This document shows positions 27,916 to 36,369 of a stretch of 64,000 nucleotides of DNA, one piece after another. Position 1 is the first letter of the stretch. Every line of letters begins with the position of its first letter. The stretch lies in assembly GCF_000717185.1 (NCBI RefSeq), contig NZ_JNYE01000025.1, forward strand, positions 1-64,000, given 5' to 3'. Origin of the DNA: Kitasatospora phosalacinea (GTDB lineage Bacteria; Actinomycetota; Actinomycetes; Streptomycetales; Streptomycetaceae). Position numbers and translations under genes: made by a program. The notes beneath the pieces were generated by a model that was not told where the DNA came from, searched no databases, and saw only the letters and a list, made by a program, of their open reading frames with translations.

Positions 27916-28038
27916 GGTTCGGCACGAATGGCGCCGACTGCGACCCGAACCCCTGATTGCCCGTTCGCACGTGTGGGCATAGTGGGCGCAGCGGGGAACG
28001 ATCAAGGCGGAGCGGGACACCGGCACCGGGGGGAGCTC

Positions 28039-28878
28039 ATGGCAGGCGCGCACGGACCGGCGAACGAGGCCGAGGCGGGGACGGAGGCGGAGGCGGAGGT
28101 CAGCCTCGACATCCACCTGGCGCACTCGGCCCGGATGTACGACTTCTACCTCGGCGGCACCACCAACTTCCCCGCCGACCGGGAGGCCGCGGGCCGGGCC
28201 CTGGCGGTGTTCCCGTTCGCCCGCTCCGCCGCGCGCGCCAACCGCGCCTTCATGCGGCGCACCACCCGGCTGCTCGCCGAGTCCGGCATCCGGCAGTTCC
28301 TGGACGTCGGCACCGGCATCCCGACCTCGCCCAACCTGCACGAGGTCGCCCAGCGGACCGCGCCGGACGCCGCGGTCGTCTACGCCGACAACGACCCGAT
28401 CGTGCTGCTGCACGCCCAGGCCCTGCTGCACGGCACCGAACAGGGCGTCACCGCCTACGTCCAGGCCGACGTGCGCGATCCCGACGCCCTGCTGGAGGCC
28501 GCCGCCCGCACCCTCGACCTCGACCGGCCCGTCGCGCTCAGCATGAACGCCCTGCTGCACTTCGTCCCGGACGAGGCGCACCGGATCGCCGAGCGGTTCA
28601 AGGCCCGGCTCCCCCGCGGCTCGGCCCTCGTGATGAGCCACCTGACCGCGGACTTCGCCCCCGACGAGACCGCCCGCCTGATCCAGGTCTACACCGCCGC
28701 GGGCACGCCCGTCGCGGCCTGCAGCAGCGCGGAGTTCGCCCGCTTCTTCACCGGCTGGCGCCTGCTCGCCCCGGGGGTCGTCGCCACCCCCCGCTGGAAC
28801 CCCTCGCCCGAGGACGGCACCGAGCACATCACGGACGCCGACGCCGCCTGCTACGGGGCGGTCGCCCTGCGCCCCTGA
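28039..28878 (+). CDS. SAM-dependent methyltransferase, DUF574 family
   Basis: The 279-residue protein has the DUF574 hallmarks. These are HSARMYDFYLGGTTNFPADREAA near the N-terminus, ARANRAFMRRTTR, the SAM-binding strand LDVGTGIPTSPNLHEVAQ, YADNDPIVLLHAQALL and VALSMNALLHFVPDE. These proteins are abundant in Streptomyces, often beside regulators, with unknown substrates. GGGGGGAG precedes the ATG at 28039. An in-frame upstream reading starts inside the regulatory spacer and is rejected. Confidence 0.9.
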   Translation: MAGAHGPANEAEAGTEAEAEVSLDIHLAHSARMYDFYLGGTTNFPADREAAGRALAVFPFARSAARANRAFMRRTTRLLAESGIRQFLDVGTGIPTSPNLHEVAQRTAPDAAVVYADNDPIVLLHAQALLHGTEQGVTAYVQADVRDPDALLEAAARTLDLDRPVALSMNALLHFVPDEAHRIAERFKARLPRGSALVMSHLTADFAPDETARLIQVYTAAGTPVAACSSAEFARFFTGWRLLAPGVVATPRWNPSPEDGTEHITDADAACYGAVALRP

Positions 28879-28884
28879 CCCCCG

Positions 28885-28912
28885 GGCCCCCTCCCCGGCC
28901 GGGCCGGGGGCC
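28885..28912. terminator. GC hairpin after the DUF574 gene
   Basis: GGCCCCC (28885-28891) pairs with GGGGGCC (28906-28912). The 14-nt loop contains its own palindrome CCCGGCCGGG. It starts 6 bp after the stop codon, as expected for a Streptomyces terminator without a U-tract. Confidence 0.65.
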
Positions 28913-28928
28913 GCTGTAGCGTGCCGGC

Positions 28929-29639
28929 ATGGCGAACGGTGCGGCAGCGGACGACACGGCGGCGCGGACGGCAACGCGGACGGCGGCTCCCGGGGCGGCG
29001 GCCCTGGTCCTGGCGGCGGCGGTGGCCGGCGCGTGGGGGTTCGGGGCGGCGGCGGACGGGGCGTCGTGGGCGGACGGGCTGCGCGGGGTGCTGCGCGGGA
29101 GCGGGCTGGCGGTGTTCGCCGGTTACGGGGCGGCGGTGCTGGCGGGGAGCCTGCTGCGGACGGTGACGCCGGAGCACCGTTCGCGGTCGGTGGGCGCGGT
29201 GTGGGCGGGGGCGGGGCTGGCGCTGCTGTTCGGCGCGCTGGTGGCGCTGCTGGCCTGGCCGGTCGCGGAGATCGCGCCCGCTTCGTCCCGGGACCCGGTC
29301 TCCCAGCGGGATCCGGGCTTCCTCTACGTGCTGTGGCTGGCCTCCACGCTGCTGGCGCCCGCGCTGGCCACGGCGGGCGTGCGGACGGGCCTGCCGCTGG
29401 CCCCGCAGCGCGCCGCCGCCTCCGGAGGCTCCGCGACGGCCCCGGGCACGGGCACGACCCCGGGCACGACCCCGACGCCGACCCCGGGCACGACCCCGGC
29501 CCCGGGCACGGCCGCGTCCGGCGCTGCGGCGCCGCGCTTCCGGCTGCCCGCCGAGGACACCGTGCGGCGCGGGGTGCTGCGCGGACTGGCCTGGGGGACG
29601 CCGATGTTCGCGTTCCTACTGCTGGTGTCGGCGTTCTGA
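28929..29639 (+). CDS. Integral membrane protein of unknown function
   Basis: The 236-residue protein has four or five hydrophobic segments (about 22-45, 58-76, 92-113, 133-152 and 222-236). The linker of about 45 residues before the last helix is Thr/Pro/Gly-rich and low-complexity (repeats of TPGTT). No family motif is recognised. It is followed by a duplicated stop region and a bidirectional terminator. Confidence 0.7.
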   Translation: MANGAAADDTAARTATRTAAPGAAALVLAAAVAGAWGFGAAADGASWADGLRGVLRGSGLAVFAGYGAAVLAGSLLRTVTPEHRSRSVGAVWAGAGLALLFGALVALLAWPVAEIAPASSRDPVSQRDPGFLYVLWLASTLLAPALATAGVRTGLPLAPQRAAASGGSATAPGTGTTPGTTPTPTPGTTPAPGTAASGAAAPRFRLPAEDTVRRGVLRGLAWGTPMFAFLLLVSAF

Positions 29640-29679
29640 GCCTTCCCGACCGGGCGTTCCGAGCCATCCCGACCGGGCG
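29634..29679. repeat. 23-bp tandem repeat beginning at a gene end
   Basis: TTCTGAGCCTTCCCGACCGG plus GCG (29634-29656) is repeated at 29657-29679 with two changes. The first unit contains the TGA stop of the membrane-protein gene (29637-29639). In the copy the triplet has become CGA. Confidence 0.8.
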
Positions 29680-29717
29680 GTCCGGGCCGAGCAGGCCGGG
29701 CCGCCCGGTCGGGATGG
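29664..29717. terminator. 17-bp bidirectional terminator hairpin
   Basis: CCATCCCGACCGGGCGG (29664-29680) and its exact complement (29701-29717) flank a 20-nt GC-rich loop. It lies between two convergent genes, so it probably stops both transcripts. The left arm is part of the 23-bp duplication described above. Confidence 0.85.
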
Positions 29718-29721
29718 CCGG

Positions 29722-30489
29722 TCAGTCGGTGGCGGGTGCGCTCAGGTCGAGGGTGAAGCTGAACCGGTCGCCGCGGTAGAGGGTGCGGACGAGTTCGAGG
29801 GGGCGGCCGTCGGCGTCGCGGCTGCGGCGGTGCAGCAGCAGCATCGGGAGGGCGGGCGGGGTGCCGATCAGCAGCGCCTCGCGCGGGGTGGCGAGGACGG
29901 TCTCGATCCGCTCCTCCGCCCCGGCGAGCCGGACGCCGCGTTCGCGCAGGTGCCCGTAGAGCGAGCCCGCCGGGTCGAACTCCGCGGCCAGTCCCGGGAG
30001 TCGGGCCACCGGCAGGTAGGTGGACTCCAGGCCGACGCGCTCCTCGTCGGCGTGCAGCACGCGCTCCAGGTGCCAGAGCGGTTCGCCGACCGGGACGGCG
30101 AGGCGTTCGGCGCTCGCGGGGTCGGCGGGCTGCCGGTCGAGGGCGACCAGCGTCCGTCCGGGGCGCAGGCCCTGGCGGGTGACGCCCTCGGTGTAGCTGG
30201 CCAGCGACAGCGGCTGCTCGATCTTGGCCCCGGCCACCACCGTCCCCCGCCCCCGGCGGCGCAGCCGGCCCGCGATCAGCAGGTCCCGCAGGGCCTGGCG
30301 CACGGTGGCACGGGCGACCCCGTACCGCTCCGCCAGGTCGGCCTCGGTGGGCAGCCGTCCGCCCGGCCCCAGTTCGCCGAGGAGTTCCTCCAACTGGGCC
30401 TTGACCAGGTAGTACTTGGGTACCCGCCCGTGCTCGGGCACCCCGGCCCGGACGGGGGCGGGGTGCGCGCCGGAGGTGCCGTGGTCCAC
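29722..30489 (-). CDS. GntR/HutC family transcriptional regulator
   Basis: The 255-residue protein has the GntR winged HTH (YYLVKAQLEELLGELGPGGRLPTEADLAERYGVARATVRQALRDL, about 26-70). A UTRA effector domain follows (SYTEGVTRQGLRPGRTLVAL, LWHLERVLHADEERVGLESTYLP, GDRFSFTLDLSAP). HutC-group members respond to sugar phosphates or amino-acid derivatives. It is divergent from a secreted phosphodiesterase, which is its likely target. Confidence 0.92.
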   Translation of the reverse strand: MDHGTSGAHPAPVRAGVPEHGRVPKYYLVKAQLEELLGELGPGGRLPTEADLAERYGVARATVRQALRDLLIAGRLRRRGRGTVVAGAKIEQPLSLASYTEGVTRQGLRPGRTLVALDRQPADPASAERLAVPVGEPLWHLERVLHADEERVGLESTYLPVARLPGLAAEFDPAGSLYGHLRERGVRLAGAEERIETVLATPREALLIGTPPALPMLLLHRRSRDADGRPLELVRTLYRGDRFSFTLDLSAPATD

Positions 30490-30535
30490 CGCTCCAGCCT
30501 ACCGAGCCCCGCCGCTCCCGCGCCTCGGGTCACGA

Positions 30536-30548
30536 ACCGGTAACCGGT
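30536..30548. promoter_or_regulatory. Paired ACCGGT sites in the gntR/phosphodiesterase spacer
   Basis: Two ACCGGT palindromes (30536-30541 and 30543-30548) are separated by one base and followed by GTCTGGAC. They lie in the shared 183-bp spacer between divergent genes and just before a TTGACA (30561-30566). A GntR operator is plausible, but no consensus is known for this protein. Confidence 0.4.
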
Positions 30549-30672
30549 CTGGACTGAATTTTGACACTTGTTCATACAACCGTGGACTGGGTGCGGGTTC
30601 GCGCTCGCCCGCCCGGCCCATCCTCGGTTGCCGGTGCAACCGCACCGCACCGCTTTCCCGTTGGGAGCCCCC

Positions 30673-32190
30673 GTGCGCAACTCCCGTACCACCATGGCCC
30701 TTTCCCTCTCCGCGGCAGCCGTCGTCGCGGCCGCGCTCGTCCCGCTCGGCGGTTCGTCCGCCGTGGCGGCGACCGGTGCGTACAACGGCCTGCCGAACGG
30801 CAGCAAGCAGGCCAAGACGCTGGTGATCGGCATCGACGGCACCCGGTACGACAGGCTGCTGGCGGCGGACGCGCCGAACCTGAAGGCGCTGATGGCCTCG
30901 GGCACCACCGCGACGTCCGACCTGTACGCGAACCCGCTGGCGCCGACGCTCTCCGGCCCGGGCTGGTCGACCATCGCCACCGGCGTGTGGCCGGACAGGC
31001 ACAGGGTGCTGGACAACAGCTTCACCGGTGCGCGCTTCGACCTGTACCCGGACTACGCGAGCCGCCTGGAGGCCGCGGACCCGGCCAGCTCGACGCTGGT
31101 GGTCGGCTCCTGGAACCCGATCACCGCGAACGTCTTCAACGGCGCCGCCGACCTGCGGATCGCGGAGAGCGAGAACGACGCGAAGACCGCCTCGGACGCC
31201 GCCGACTACCTGGCGCACGGCAACCCGGACTCGGTGTTCCTGCACTTCGACGAGGTGGACGAGGCCGGGCACTCCTACGGCGGCGCGTCCAGCCAGTACC
31301 TGGCGGCGATCCACGGCGCGGACGGCCTGGTCGGGCAGGTGCTGACCGCGCTCAAGTCCCGCGCCTCGTACGCCTCGGAGGACTGGCTGGTCGTGGTCAC
31401 CACCGACCACGGCCACACCGACGCGGGCGGCCACGGCGGCAACAGCGCCGACGAGCGGCAGACCTGGATGGTCCTGAACGGCCGGGGCCAGGCCGCCGGG
31501 GCGCACCGCTACGACGTGAAGCCGGTGGACATCGCGCCGACCGTGCTCAAGCACGAGGGCGCGCCGATCGACCCGGCCTGGGGGCTGGACGGCGAGCCGG
31601 TCGACGAGATCGTGCCGGACGGGTTCGACGCGCTGCGCCCGAGCCTGCAGACCCGGGTGGACGAGACCGGCATCGGCCCGACCGTCAAGGGCTTCACCCG
31701 CACCCCGCCGGCCGGCTGGTCGATCGACAACTCGCGGATGCCCACCGGCGGCGTCACCGAGTGGCGCGGCTGGGCGTTCGCCACCGACGAGTTCTGGACG
31801 GCGGCGCAGCTGGGCCAGGGCCGGGAGACCAACGTCCGGGCGCGCAACGTGTTCGCGGTCGCGGACTCCGACGAGTGGGACGACAGGTCGCACGGCACCG
31901 GCCAGTTCGACTCGACGCTGGTCAGCCCGGCGTACCCGGTGGCGGGCCGCGCCCGCGGGACGCTGTCCTTCGCGACCGACTACAGGGTCGACGGCCCGCA
32001 GACCGGCGACGTGTACGTGTCCTTCGACGGCGGGGCCGCGCAGCTGGTGAAGTCCTACCGCTCCGACCTGAACGCGGTCGAGCACCTGGAGGTGACCGTT
32101 CCGGCGGGGGCGTCGACGGCCCGGTTCCAGTTCCGCTACACGGGCACCAACTCGGCGTTCTGGACGGTCGACCAGGTCGTCTTCGGCTGA
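30673..32190 (+). CDS. Secreted type I phosphodiesterase/nucleotide pyrophosphatase
   Basis: The 505-residue protein has a signal peptide (MRNSRTTMALSLSAAAVVAA, cleavage near VAA-TG). It has the alkaline-phosphatase-superfamily metal centre: VIGIDGTRYDRL with the first aspartate, the nucleophile region APTLSGPGWSTIATG, FLHFDEVDEAGHSYG, and VVVTTDHGHTDAGGHGG. A C-terminal beta domain of about 150 residues (GWSIDNSRMPTGG to TVDQVVFG) may bind substrate. It probably releases phosphate or sugars from extracellular phosphodiesters. The GTG start at 30673 has GGGAG upstream. Confidence 0.9.
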   Translation: MRNSRTTMALSLSAAAVVAAALVPLGGSSAVAATGAYNGLPNGSKQAKTLVIGIDGTRYDRLLAADAPNLKALMASGTTATSDLYANPLAPTLSGPGWSTIATGVWPDRHRVLDNSFTGARFDLYPDYASRLEAADPASSTLVVGSWNPITANVFNGAADLRIAESENDAKTASDAADYLAHGNPDSVFLHFDEVDEAGHSYGGASSQYLAAIHGADGLVGQVLTALKSRASYASEDWLVVVTTDHGHTDAGGHGGNSADERQTWMVLNGRGQAAGAHRYDVKPVDIAPTVLKHEGAPIDPAWGLDGEPVDEIVPDGFDALRPSLQTRVDETGIGPTVKGFTRTPPAGWSIDNSRMPTGGVTEWRGWAFATDEFWTAAQLGQGRETNVRARNVFAVADSDEWDDRSHGTGQFDSTLVSPAYPVAGRARGTLSFATDYRVDGPQTGDVYVSFDGGAAQLVKSYRSDLNAVEHLEVTVPAGASTARFQFRYTGTNSAFWTVDQVVFG

Positions 32191-32227
32191 ACCGGCCCCG
32201 GCCCCCCCGGTCCGGGCGGGCGGCGGT

Positions 32228-33400
32228 TCAGCGGGTCTTGAGCACCACCCCGGCGGCGAACGCGACCTGCTCGGCCGTCAGGTCGGCGCGGGCGGTCAGG
32301 CGCAGCCGCGGGACGCCGTCGGGGACGGACGGGGGCCGGAAGCAGCCGACGGCCAGGCCCTCGTCCCGGCAGGCGGCGGCCCAGCGGACGGCGTGCTCGG
32401 GGTCGTCGGCGCGGACGGAGACCACGGCGCCGTCGGGGGCGGAGGCGTCCAGGCCCGCTTCGGCGAGCCGGTCGGCGAGCTCGCGGGCCACCCGCAGGGC
32501 GTCGGCGGCCCGGCCGGGTTCGGCCCGCAGCAGGCGCAGCGCGCCCAGGGCGGCGCCGACGGCGGCGGGGGCGAGGCCGGTGTCGAAGATGAAGGTGCGG
32601 GCGGCGGAGACCAGGTGGCGGATCACCCGTTCGGGGCCGAGGACGACGCCGCCCTGCGAGCCGAGCGACTTGGAGAGCGTCGCGGTGGCGACCACGTCGG
32701 GCTGTCCGGCGACGCCCGCGGCGGCTCCGGCGCCCGCGCCGCCGGGGCCGAGCACGCCCAGGCCGTGCGCGTCGTCGACGACCAGGGCGGCGCCGTGCGC
32801 GCGGGCGGCGGCGAGGTGCGCGGCCAGCGGGGCGGCGTTGCCGTCGACCGAGAACACCGAGTCGGTGACCACCAGGGCGCGGGGTTCGGTGCGGGCGGCG
32901 AGGGCCGCCCGCACTGCGGCGGGGTCGCAGTGCGCGGCCCGGGCGACCCGGCCCCGGGCCAGGCGGCAGCCGTCGATCAGCGAGGCGTGGTTGTGGGCGT
33001 CGGAGACGATCAGGGTGTCCGGCCCGGCGAGCGCGGTGAGGACCGCGAGGTTCGCGGTGTAGCCGGAGGAGAACACCAGCGCGGCCTGGTAGCCGCAGAA
33101 CTCGGCGAGTTCGCGCTCCAGCGCGGTGTGCGCCTCGGTGGTCCCGGTGACCAGCCGGGAGCCGGTCGCGCCGCCGCCCCACGCCAGCGCCGCCTCGGCG
33201 GCGGCCGCGGTGACCGCCGGGTGGCGGGTCAGCCCCAGGTAGTCGTTGGAGGCCAGGTCCAGCACCGGCTCGTCCACCGGCCGGCTGCGCAACCGCCTGG
33301 TCAACCCGGCGGCGTCCCGCGCGGCCGCGACCCCGTCCAGCCAGTCGAACACCCGCTCCGGACCTGCGCCCGCTTCCCCGACCTGCGCATCTGCCACCAT
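32228..33400 (-). CDS. bioF: 8-amino-7-oxononanoate synthase (biotin synthesis)
   Basis: The 390-residue PLP enzyme condenses pimeloyl-ACP or -CoA with L-alanine. It shows the alpha-oxoamine-synthase pattern: LDLASNDYLGLTRHP, GATGSRLVTGTTEAHTALE, VSDAHNHASLIDG, DSVFSVDGNAAPL, VVDDAHGLGVLG and the PLP lysine K244 in TLSKSLGSQGG. Other bio genes are not adjacent, so it either supplements a biotin cluster elsewhere or makes another aminoketone. It overlaps no neighbour. Confidence 0.9.
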   Translation of the reverse strand: MVADAQVGEAGAGPERVFDWLDGVAAARDAAGLTRRLRSRPVDEPVLDLASNDYLGLTRHPAVTAAAAEAALAWGGGATGSRLVTGTTEAHTALERELAEFCGYQAALVFSSGYTANLAVLTALAGPDTLIVSDAHNHASLIDGCRLARGRVARAAHCDPAAVRAALAARTEPRALVVTDSVFSVDGNAAPLAAHLAAARAHGAALVVDDAHGLGVLGPGGAGAGAAAGVAGQPDVVATATLSKSLGSQGGVVLGPERVIRHLVSAARTFIFDTGLAPAAVGAALGALRLLRAEPGRAADALRVARELADRLAEAGLDASAPDGAVVSVRADDPEHAVRWAAACRDEGLAVGCFRPPSVPDGVPRLRLTARADLTAEQVAFAAGVVLKTR

Positions 33401-33537
33401 GCCCGGCACTCTGCCACCCCCCGCGAACCCGCGGCAACGCACACCGCCCCGATGTGCGACGTCCCACACGCGGGCCGCCCCGGGGGCCCGCCCGAAAACC
33501 GCTCGCCCCCGGCGGGGGCGGGCGACACACTCGTCCG

Positions 33538-34659
33538 GTGGACACCTGCCCGTTGACGGCCGCGATCGCGCGCGGCGACGAGTACCTGTTCCTGACCCTG
33601 CTCGCCGAGGTGCCCGACGCGGAGCTGTCCGGCCCGACCGGGACGGCGCTGTTGGAGACCGTGGCCCGGACCGGCTGGGTGGCGTCGATGAGCGAGCTGG
33701 TCGCGATGCGGGGCGTGGACGCCCTCCTCCCGTGGGCGGGCGGTGTCGACCCGGTCGAGTGGGCGGTGCGGCGGGGCCGGGTGGACTTCCTCCGGGAGCT
33801 GCTGCACGGGATCGAGGACCCGACGCCCCCGGACTCCCCGCACCGCCGCGCGCTGCGGATCGCCGAGGAGGCGATCGCCGCCGACCCCGGTGCGCCGGTG
33901 TCCTGGCGGGGCGTGGTCACGGCGATGGAGCGCGAACTCGGCGTGCACCGCGCCCCCGAGGTGCTGATGGCCCGCGCCCTGGTGCGGGCCGCACCGGGCA
34001 GCGGGGACTGGGACGAATCGGTGTCCGCCCTGGCCGGCCGGGCCGACCTCGCCCTGTTCCGCTGGGCGTGCGACCGGGTGTCCGACGCCCCGTCGGTGGC
34101 CCAGCGCCGCTTCGCCCTCGACGTGCTGCACCTGCTGGGCCGCTGCCCTCCCGACGATCCGTTCGAGGACCGCACCCCGTTCACGGCGGCGGACGCCCGT
34201 GCCTTCCTGCGCCCGCTGCTGGAGACCGAGGACGACCCGTACGCCCTGCGCAGCCTGCTGAACGCACTGGCCGCGCACGGCTGGGACGACGCCCCGACCG
34301 CCCTGCGGCACGCCGGGCACCCGGACCCGGCCGTCCGCCTGGCCGCCGTCCGGGTGCCCTGGCAGGCCGTCGCGGACGGGACGGACCACCCGGGCCCCGG
34401 CACCCCCGAGGTCCGGGCCGTGCTCACCGGCCTGCTCGCCGACCCCGACACCTCGGTGCGGGCGAGGGCGGCCGGCACGCTGGCGCTGTACGGCGACCCG
34501 CGCGGCCGCGCGGCCCTCGACGGGATCCGGTGCGGCCTCGTCGACGGGGGCGGCTGGGAGGTCCGGGACGTCCTGTACCGGGTGCGGACGTACGCCCCGC
34601 CGCCGGTGGGGGCGGCGGGGCGGGGCCGACGGGGCCTGACGCGGGGTCAGTTGCGGTAG
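33538..34659 (+). CDS. HEAT/ankyrin-like helical repeat protein
   Basis: The 373-residue cytoplasmic protein is entirely helical-repeat in character. Examples are [60 protein letters not shown], and [36 protein letters not shown], the last close to a HEAT-like repeat. It probably binds protein partners. No catalytic motif is seen. The GTG start at 33538 is followed by a typical N-terminus. Its 3' end overlaps infA by 13 bp. Confidence 0.7.
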   Translation: MDTCPLTAAIARGDEYLFLTLLAEVPDAELSGPTGTALLETVARTGWVASMSELVAMRGVDALLPWAGGVDPVEWAVRRGRVDFLRELLHGIEDPTPPDSPHRRALRIAEEAIAADPGAPVSWRGVVTAMERELGVHRAPEVLMARALVRAAPGSGDWDESVSALAGRADLALFRWACDRVSDAPSVAQRRFALDVLHLLGRCPPDDPFEDRTPFTAADARAFLRPLLETEDDPYALRSLLNALAAHGWDDAPTALRHAGHPDPAVRLAAVRVPWQAVADGTDHPGPGTPEVRAVLTGLLADPDTSVRARAAGTLALYGDPRGRAALDGIRCGLVDGGGWEVRDVLYRVRTYAPPPVGAAGRGRRGLTRGQLR

Positions 34660-34871
34660 CGGTACATGATGCGGCCCCTGGTCAGGTCGTACGGGCTGAG
34701 CTCGACCAGGACGCGGTCGAACGGGAGGATCTTGATGTAGTTCTTGCGGATCTTTCCGCTGATGTGGGCCAGTACGTGGTGGCCGTTCTGCAGTTCCACC
34801 TTGAAGGTGGCGTTGCGCAGGCACTCGAGGACGGTGCCCTCCAGTTCCAGGCCTTTTGATACGCGTGGCAA
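34647..34871 (-). CDS. infA: Translation initiation factor IF-1 paralogue
   Basis: The 74-residue protein is an OB-fold IF-1: [42 protein letters not shown], then [24 protein letters not shown]-1 occupies the ribosomal A site during initiation. The gene is not in a ribosomal-protein operon, and its N-terminus (MPRVSKG) differs from the usual MTKKQG-type form, so it looks like an accessory copy. It starts with TTG and lies 37 bp after a GNAT gene that has a leader-peptide attenuator-like region. It is probably on the same transcript. Confidence 0.93.
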   Translation of the reverse strand: MPRVSKGLELEGTVLECLRNATFKVELQNGHHVLAHISGKIRKNYIKILPFDRVLVELSPYDLTRGRIMYRYRN

Positions 34872-34908
34872 GGGATCTCGATTCTCTGGTGGGGGGACTG
34901 GGTGTCCG

Positions 34909-35661
34909 TCAGGGGTGGACCAGGTGCAGGAGGTGGCCGGTCCGTTCGGCGCCGAAGCCCTCCAGGAGGGCGGTGGCGGCGGTGCGGGACTGGTCGACCT
35001 CGGCCCGGGCCGTGGTGGTGCCGGCTTCGTGCAGGGCGTGCAGGGCGTGCGCGAGCAGGGAGCGGCCGAGGCCCTGCCGCTGGTGGGCGGTGCGGACGGC
35101 GAGCAGGCCGATCCGGGCGGGGCCGCGGCCGCGGCACACCGTCCGGACCAGGCCCGCGTACCGGCCCTCGTGGACGGCGACGGCGTACAGGGACGGGTCG
35201 ATCAGAGTGTCCCCCCGTGGGCCGGGTCGAACCTCCGCGGGCATGGTGTGCCAGCCGGAGGCGGCCTCGACCTCGGCCCGGATCTCGCGGTCCAGCAGCC
35301 GCAGTTCGGCCTCGTCGGCCGTTCCGGCGGGCAGCACGGTGACCCCGGGGGCGGGCCGGGCGTCGACCCCGGCGGTGGGCAGGACGTACTCCCACTCCCG
35401 CCGTTCGGCGACGAACCCGGCCCGGCCCCAGCGGGCGGCCGTCTCGGTGTCCTCCCCCGGGACCAGCGTGCGCAGCGGCGCGGGCAGGGCGGCGAGCATC
35501 GCGGCGGCCAGCGGCGCGAAGGCCGCGTCGTCCCACACGTCGATGCTCACGAAGCGGTGCCCGTCGGGTCGTTGGGACAGGTCTGCCTCGCCGACGACCA
35601 CGTCGTCGGACAGGGCCTGCCACTGGGTCTCGTCGACCCGGATGATCTGCACGGTGTTCAT
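34909..35661 (-). CDS. GNAT family N-acetyltransferase
   Basis: The 250-residue protein has the GNAT acetyl-CoA loop [27 protein letters not shown] with the Q-R-x-G-x-G pyrophosphate motif. A C-terminal strand-helix ([23 protein letters not shown]) follows. The first 120 residues form a second, degenerate GNAT-like half ([34 protein letters not shown]). Targets could be a drug, an amino sugar or a ribosomal protein. GAGAGGCGAG precedes the ATG. Its leader region and the co-transcribed IF-1 paralogue point to a translation-stress role. Confidence 0.88.
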   Translation of the reverse strand: MNTVQIIRVDETQWQALSDDVVVGEADLSQRPDGHRFVSIDVWDDAAFAPLAAAMLAALPAPLRTLVPGEDTETAARWGRAGFVAERREWEYVLPTAGVDARPAPGVTVLPAGTADEAELRLLDREIRAEVEAASGWHTMPAEVRPGPRGDTLIDPSLYAVAVHEGRYAGLVRTVCRGRGPARIGLLAVRTAHQRQGLGRSLLAHALHALHEAGTTTARAEVDQSRTAATALLEGFGAERTGHLLHLVHP

Positions 35662-35707
35662 CGGCTCTCGCCTCTCAGGAGTGCTTGCGTTCTCACGCGG
35701 GCGCTCC

Positions 35708-35728
35708 CGACGACACCTGTGTCAGTCG
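35708..35728 (-). promoter_or_regulatory. Leader hairpin directly after the leader-peptide stop
   Basis: On the minus strand CGAC-T-GACAC pairs with GTGTC-GTCG around a 2-nt AG turn, nine base pairs with one bulge. The stem starts at the base after the leader-peptide stop codon (35729-35731). A ribosome stalled near the end of the leader would therefore cover or melt it. It lies about 46 nt upstream of the GNAT start. Confidence 0.65.
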
Positions 35729-35776
35729 TTACACCGTGGGGGAAGGGGGGAGCACCCGCCTCGATCCAGCTCTCAT
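35729..35776 (-). CDS. 15-residue leader peptide upstream of the GNAT-infA genes
   Basis: A minus-strand ATG at 35776 opens a 16-codon frame encoding MRAGSRRVLPPSPTV and ending in TAA. It is preceded at 6 nt by AGGAGGTGAG, which includes the full anti-Shine-Dalgarno complement and is stronger than that of almost any gene here. The peptide contains R-R-V-L-P-P-S-P, and proline-rich nascent chains are prone to stalling. It is followed directly by a hairpin and then the GNAT gene. This is the arrangement of translation or transcription attenuators of antibiotic-inducible genes. Confidence 0.65.
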   Translation of the reverse strand: MRAGSRRVLPPSPTV

Positions 35777-35815
35777 CGGGAACTCACCTCCTCGCTTCCG
35801 TACACGGCGATCCGA

Positions 35816-35844
35816 AGAGTACCAACCCCCGCCCGTCCGTCCAA
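35816..35844 (-). promoter_or_regulatory. Promoter of the leader-GNAT-infA transcript
   Basis: On the minus strand TTGGAC (35844-35839) and TACTCT (35821-35816) are separated by exactly 17 bp. An AT-rich ACAAATGAG lies directly upstream of the -35. That AT-rich patch next to the -35 is what WhiB7/WblC-dependent promoters show, and GNAT genes are known targets of that regulator. The start site would be near 35809, giving a leader of about 148 nt. Confidence 0.6.
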
Positions 35845-35882
35845 CTCATTTGTCTCCCGGGCCGGTCTCCCCGCCCCGCCGG

Positions 35883-36233
35883 TCAGGCGACGGACAGCCC
35901 GAGGGCCGCGGCCGCGACGGCGAGCAGGACGAGGTTGAGGGCGATGCGGCGGTCGCCGCCGGTCAGGTGGACCGGGATCGCGCCGAGTTGGAGGAGGGCG
36001 AGGCCGGCGGCCGCGGCGGGGGCGGGCCAGGCGAGGAGGGTGGTGGGGAGGAGGAGGCCGGCGGCGCCGAGGAGTTCCAGGGCGGCCAGGGTGCGCAGGG
36101 CGGGGAGGGGGACGCGGTCGACCCAGGCCATCATCGGGCGGAGCCGGTCGGGGCTGCGGAGCGCTTTGAGGGCGCCGGAGTAGAGGTAGAGGAGGGCGAG
36201 CGGTCCGGCGACGATCCAGTAGGCGGTGGTCAT
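35883..36233 (-). CDS. DoxX-like small membrane protein
   Basis: The 116-residue protein has four hydrophobic helices. The DoxX-type start is YWIVAGPLALLYLYSGALKALRS, followed by RTLAALELLGAAGLLLPTTL and LALLQLGAIPVHL. DoxX-like proteins associate with redox or quinone chemistry in the membrane. It is divergent from a LysR gene across a 136-bp spacer and is the regulator's probable target. Confidence 0.85.
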   Translation of the reverse strand: MTTAYWIVAGPLALLYLYSGALKALRSPDRLRPMMAWVDRVPLPALRTLAALELLGAAGLLLPTTLLAWPAPAAAAGLALLQLGAIPVHLTGGDRRIALNLVLLAVAAAALGLSVA

Positions 36234-36319
36234 GGCTCCCGTGGTTCCCGTCCGTGGGGTCGGTGGCGCGGGCCCGGATCGGCCGCGTCCCGACGAGTCC
36301 ACCGCCGGGGCCGGGCGGC

Positions 36320-36364
36320 TGTCCAAGACCGGTTCCGCGCGGCCGATGCCGGATGGGTATCGTC
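36320..36364. promoter_or_regulatory. LysR-type control region with TGTCCAAGAC and -10 at the start codon
   Basis: TGTCCAAGAC at 36320-36329 is identical to the decamer before the LysR gene at 10343, at nearly the same distance from the start (50 versus 53 bp). A TATCGT (36359-36364) lies 6 bp before the GTG at 36370, again implying a leaderless message. The two LysR genes therefore share control-region architecture. Confidence 0.5.
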
Positions 36365-36369
36365 GCAGC

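Noticed and set aside
30561..30600. PHO box upstream of the secreted phosphodiesterase (GTTCATACAAC)
   Set aside because: Only one unit resembles the 11-bp PhoP direct repeat. The next two 11-bp blocks do not match.
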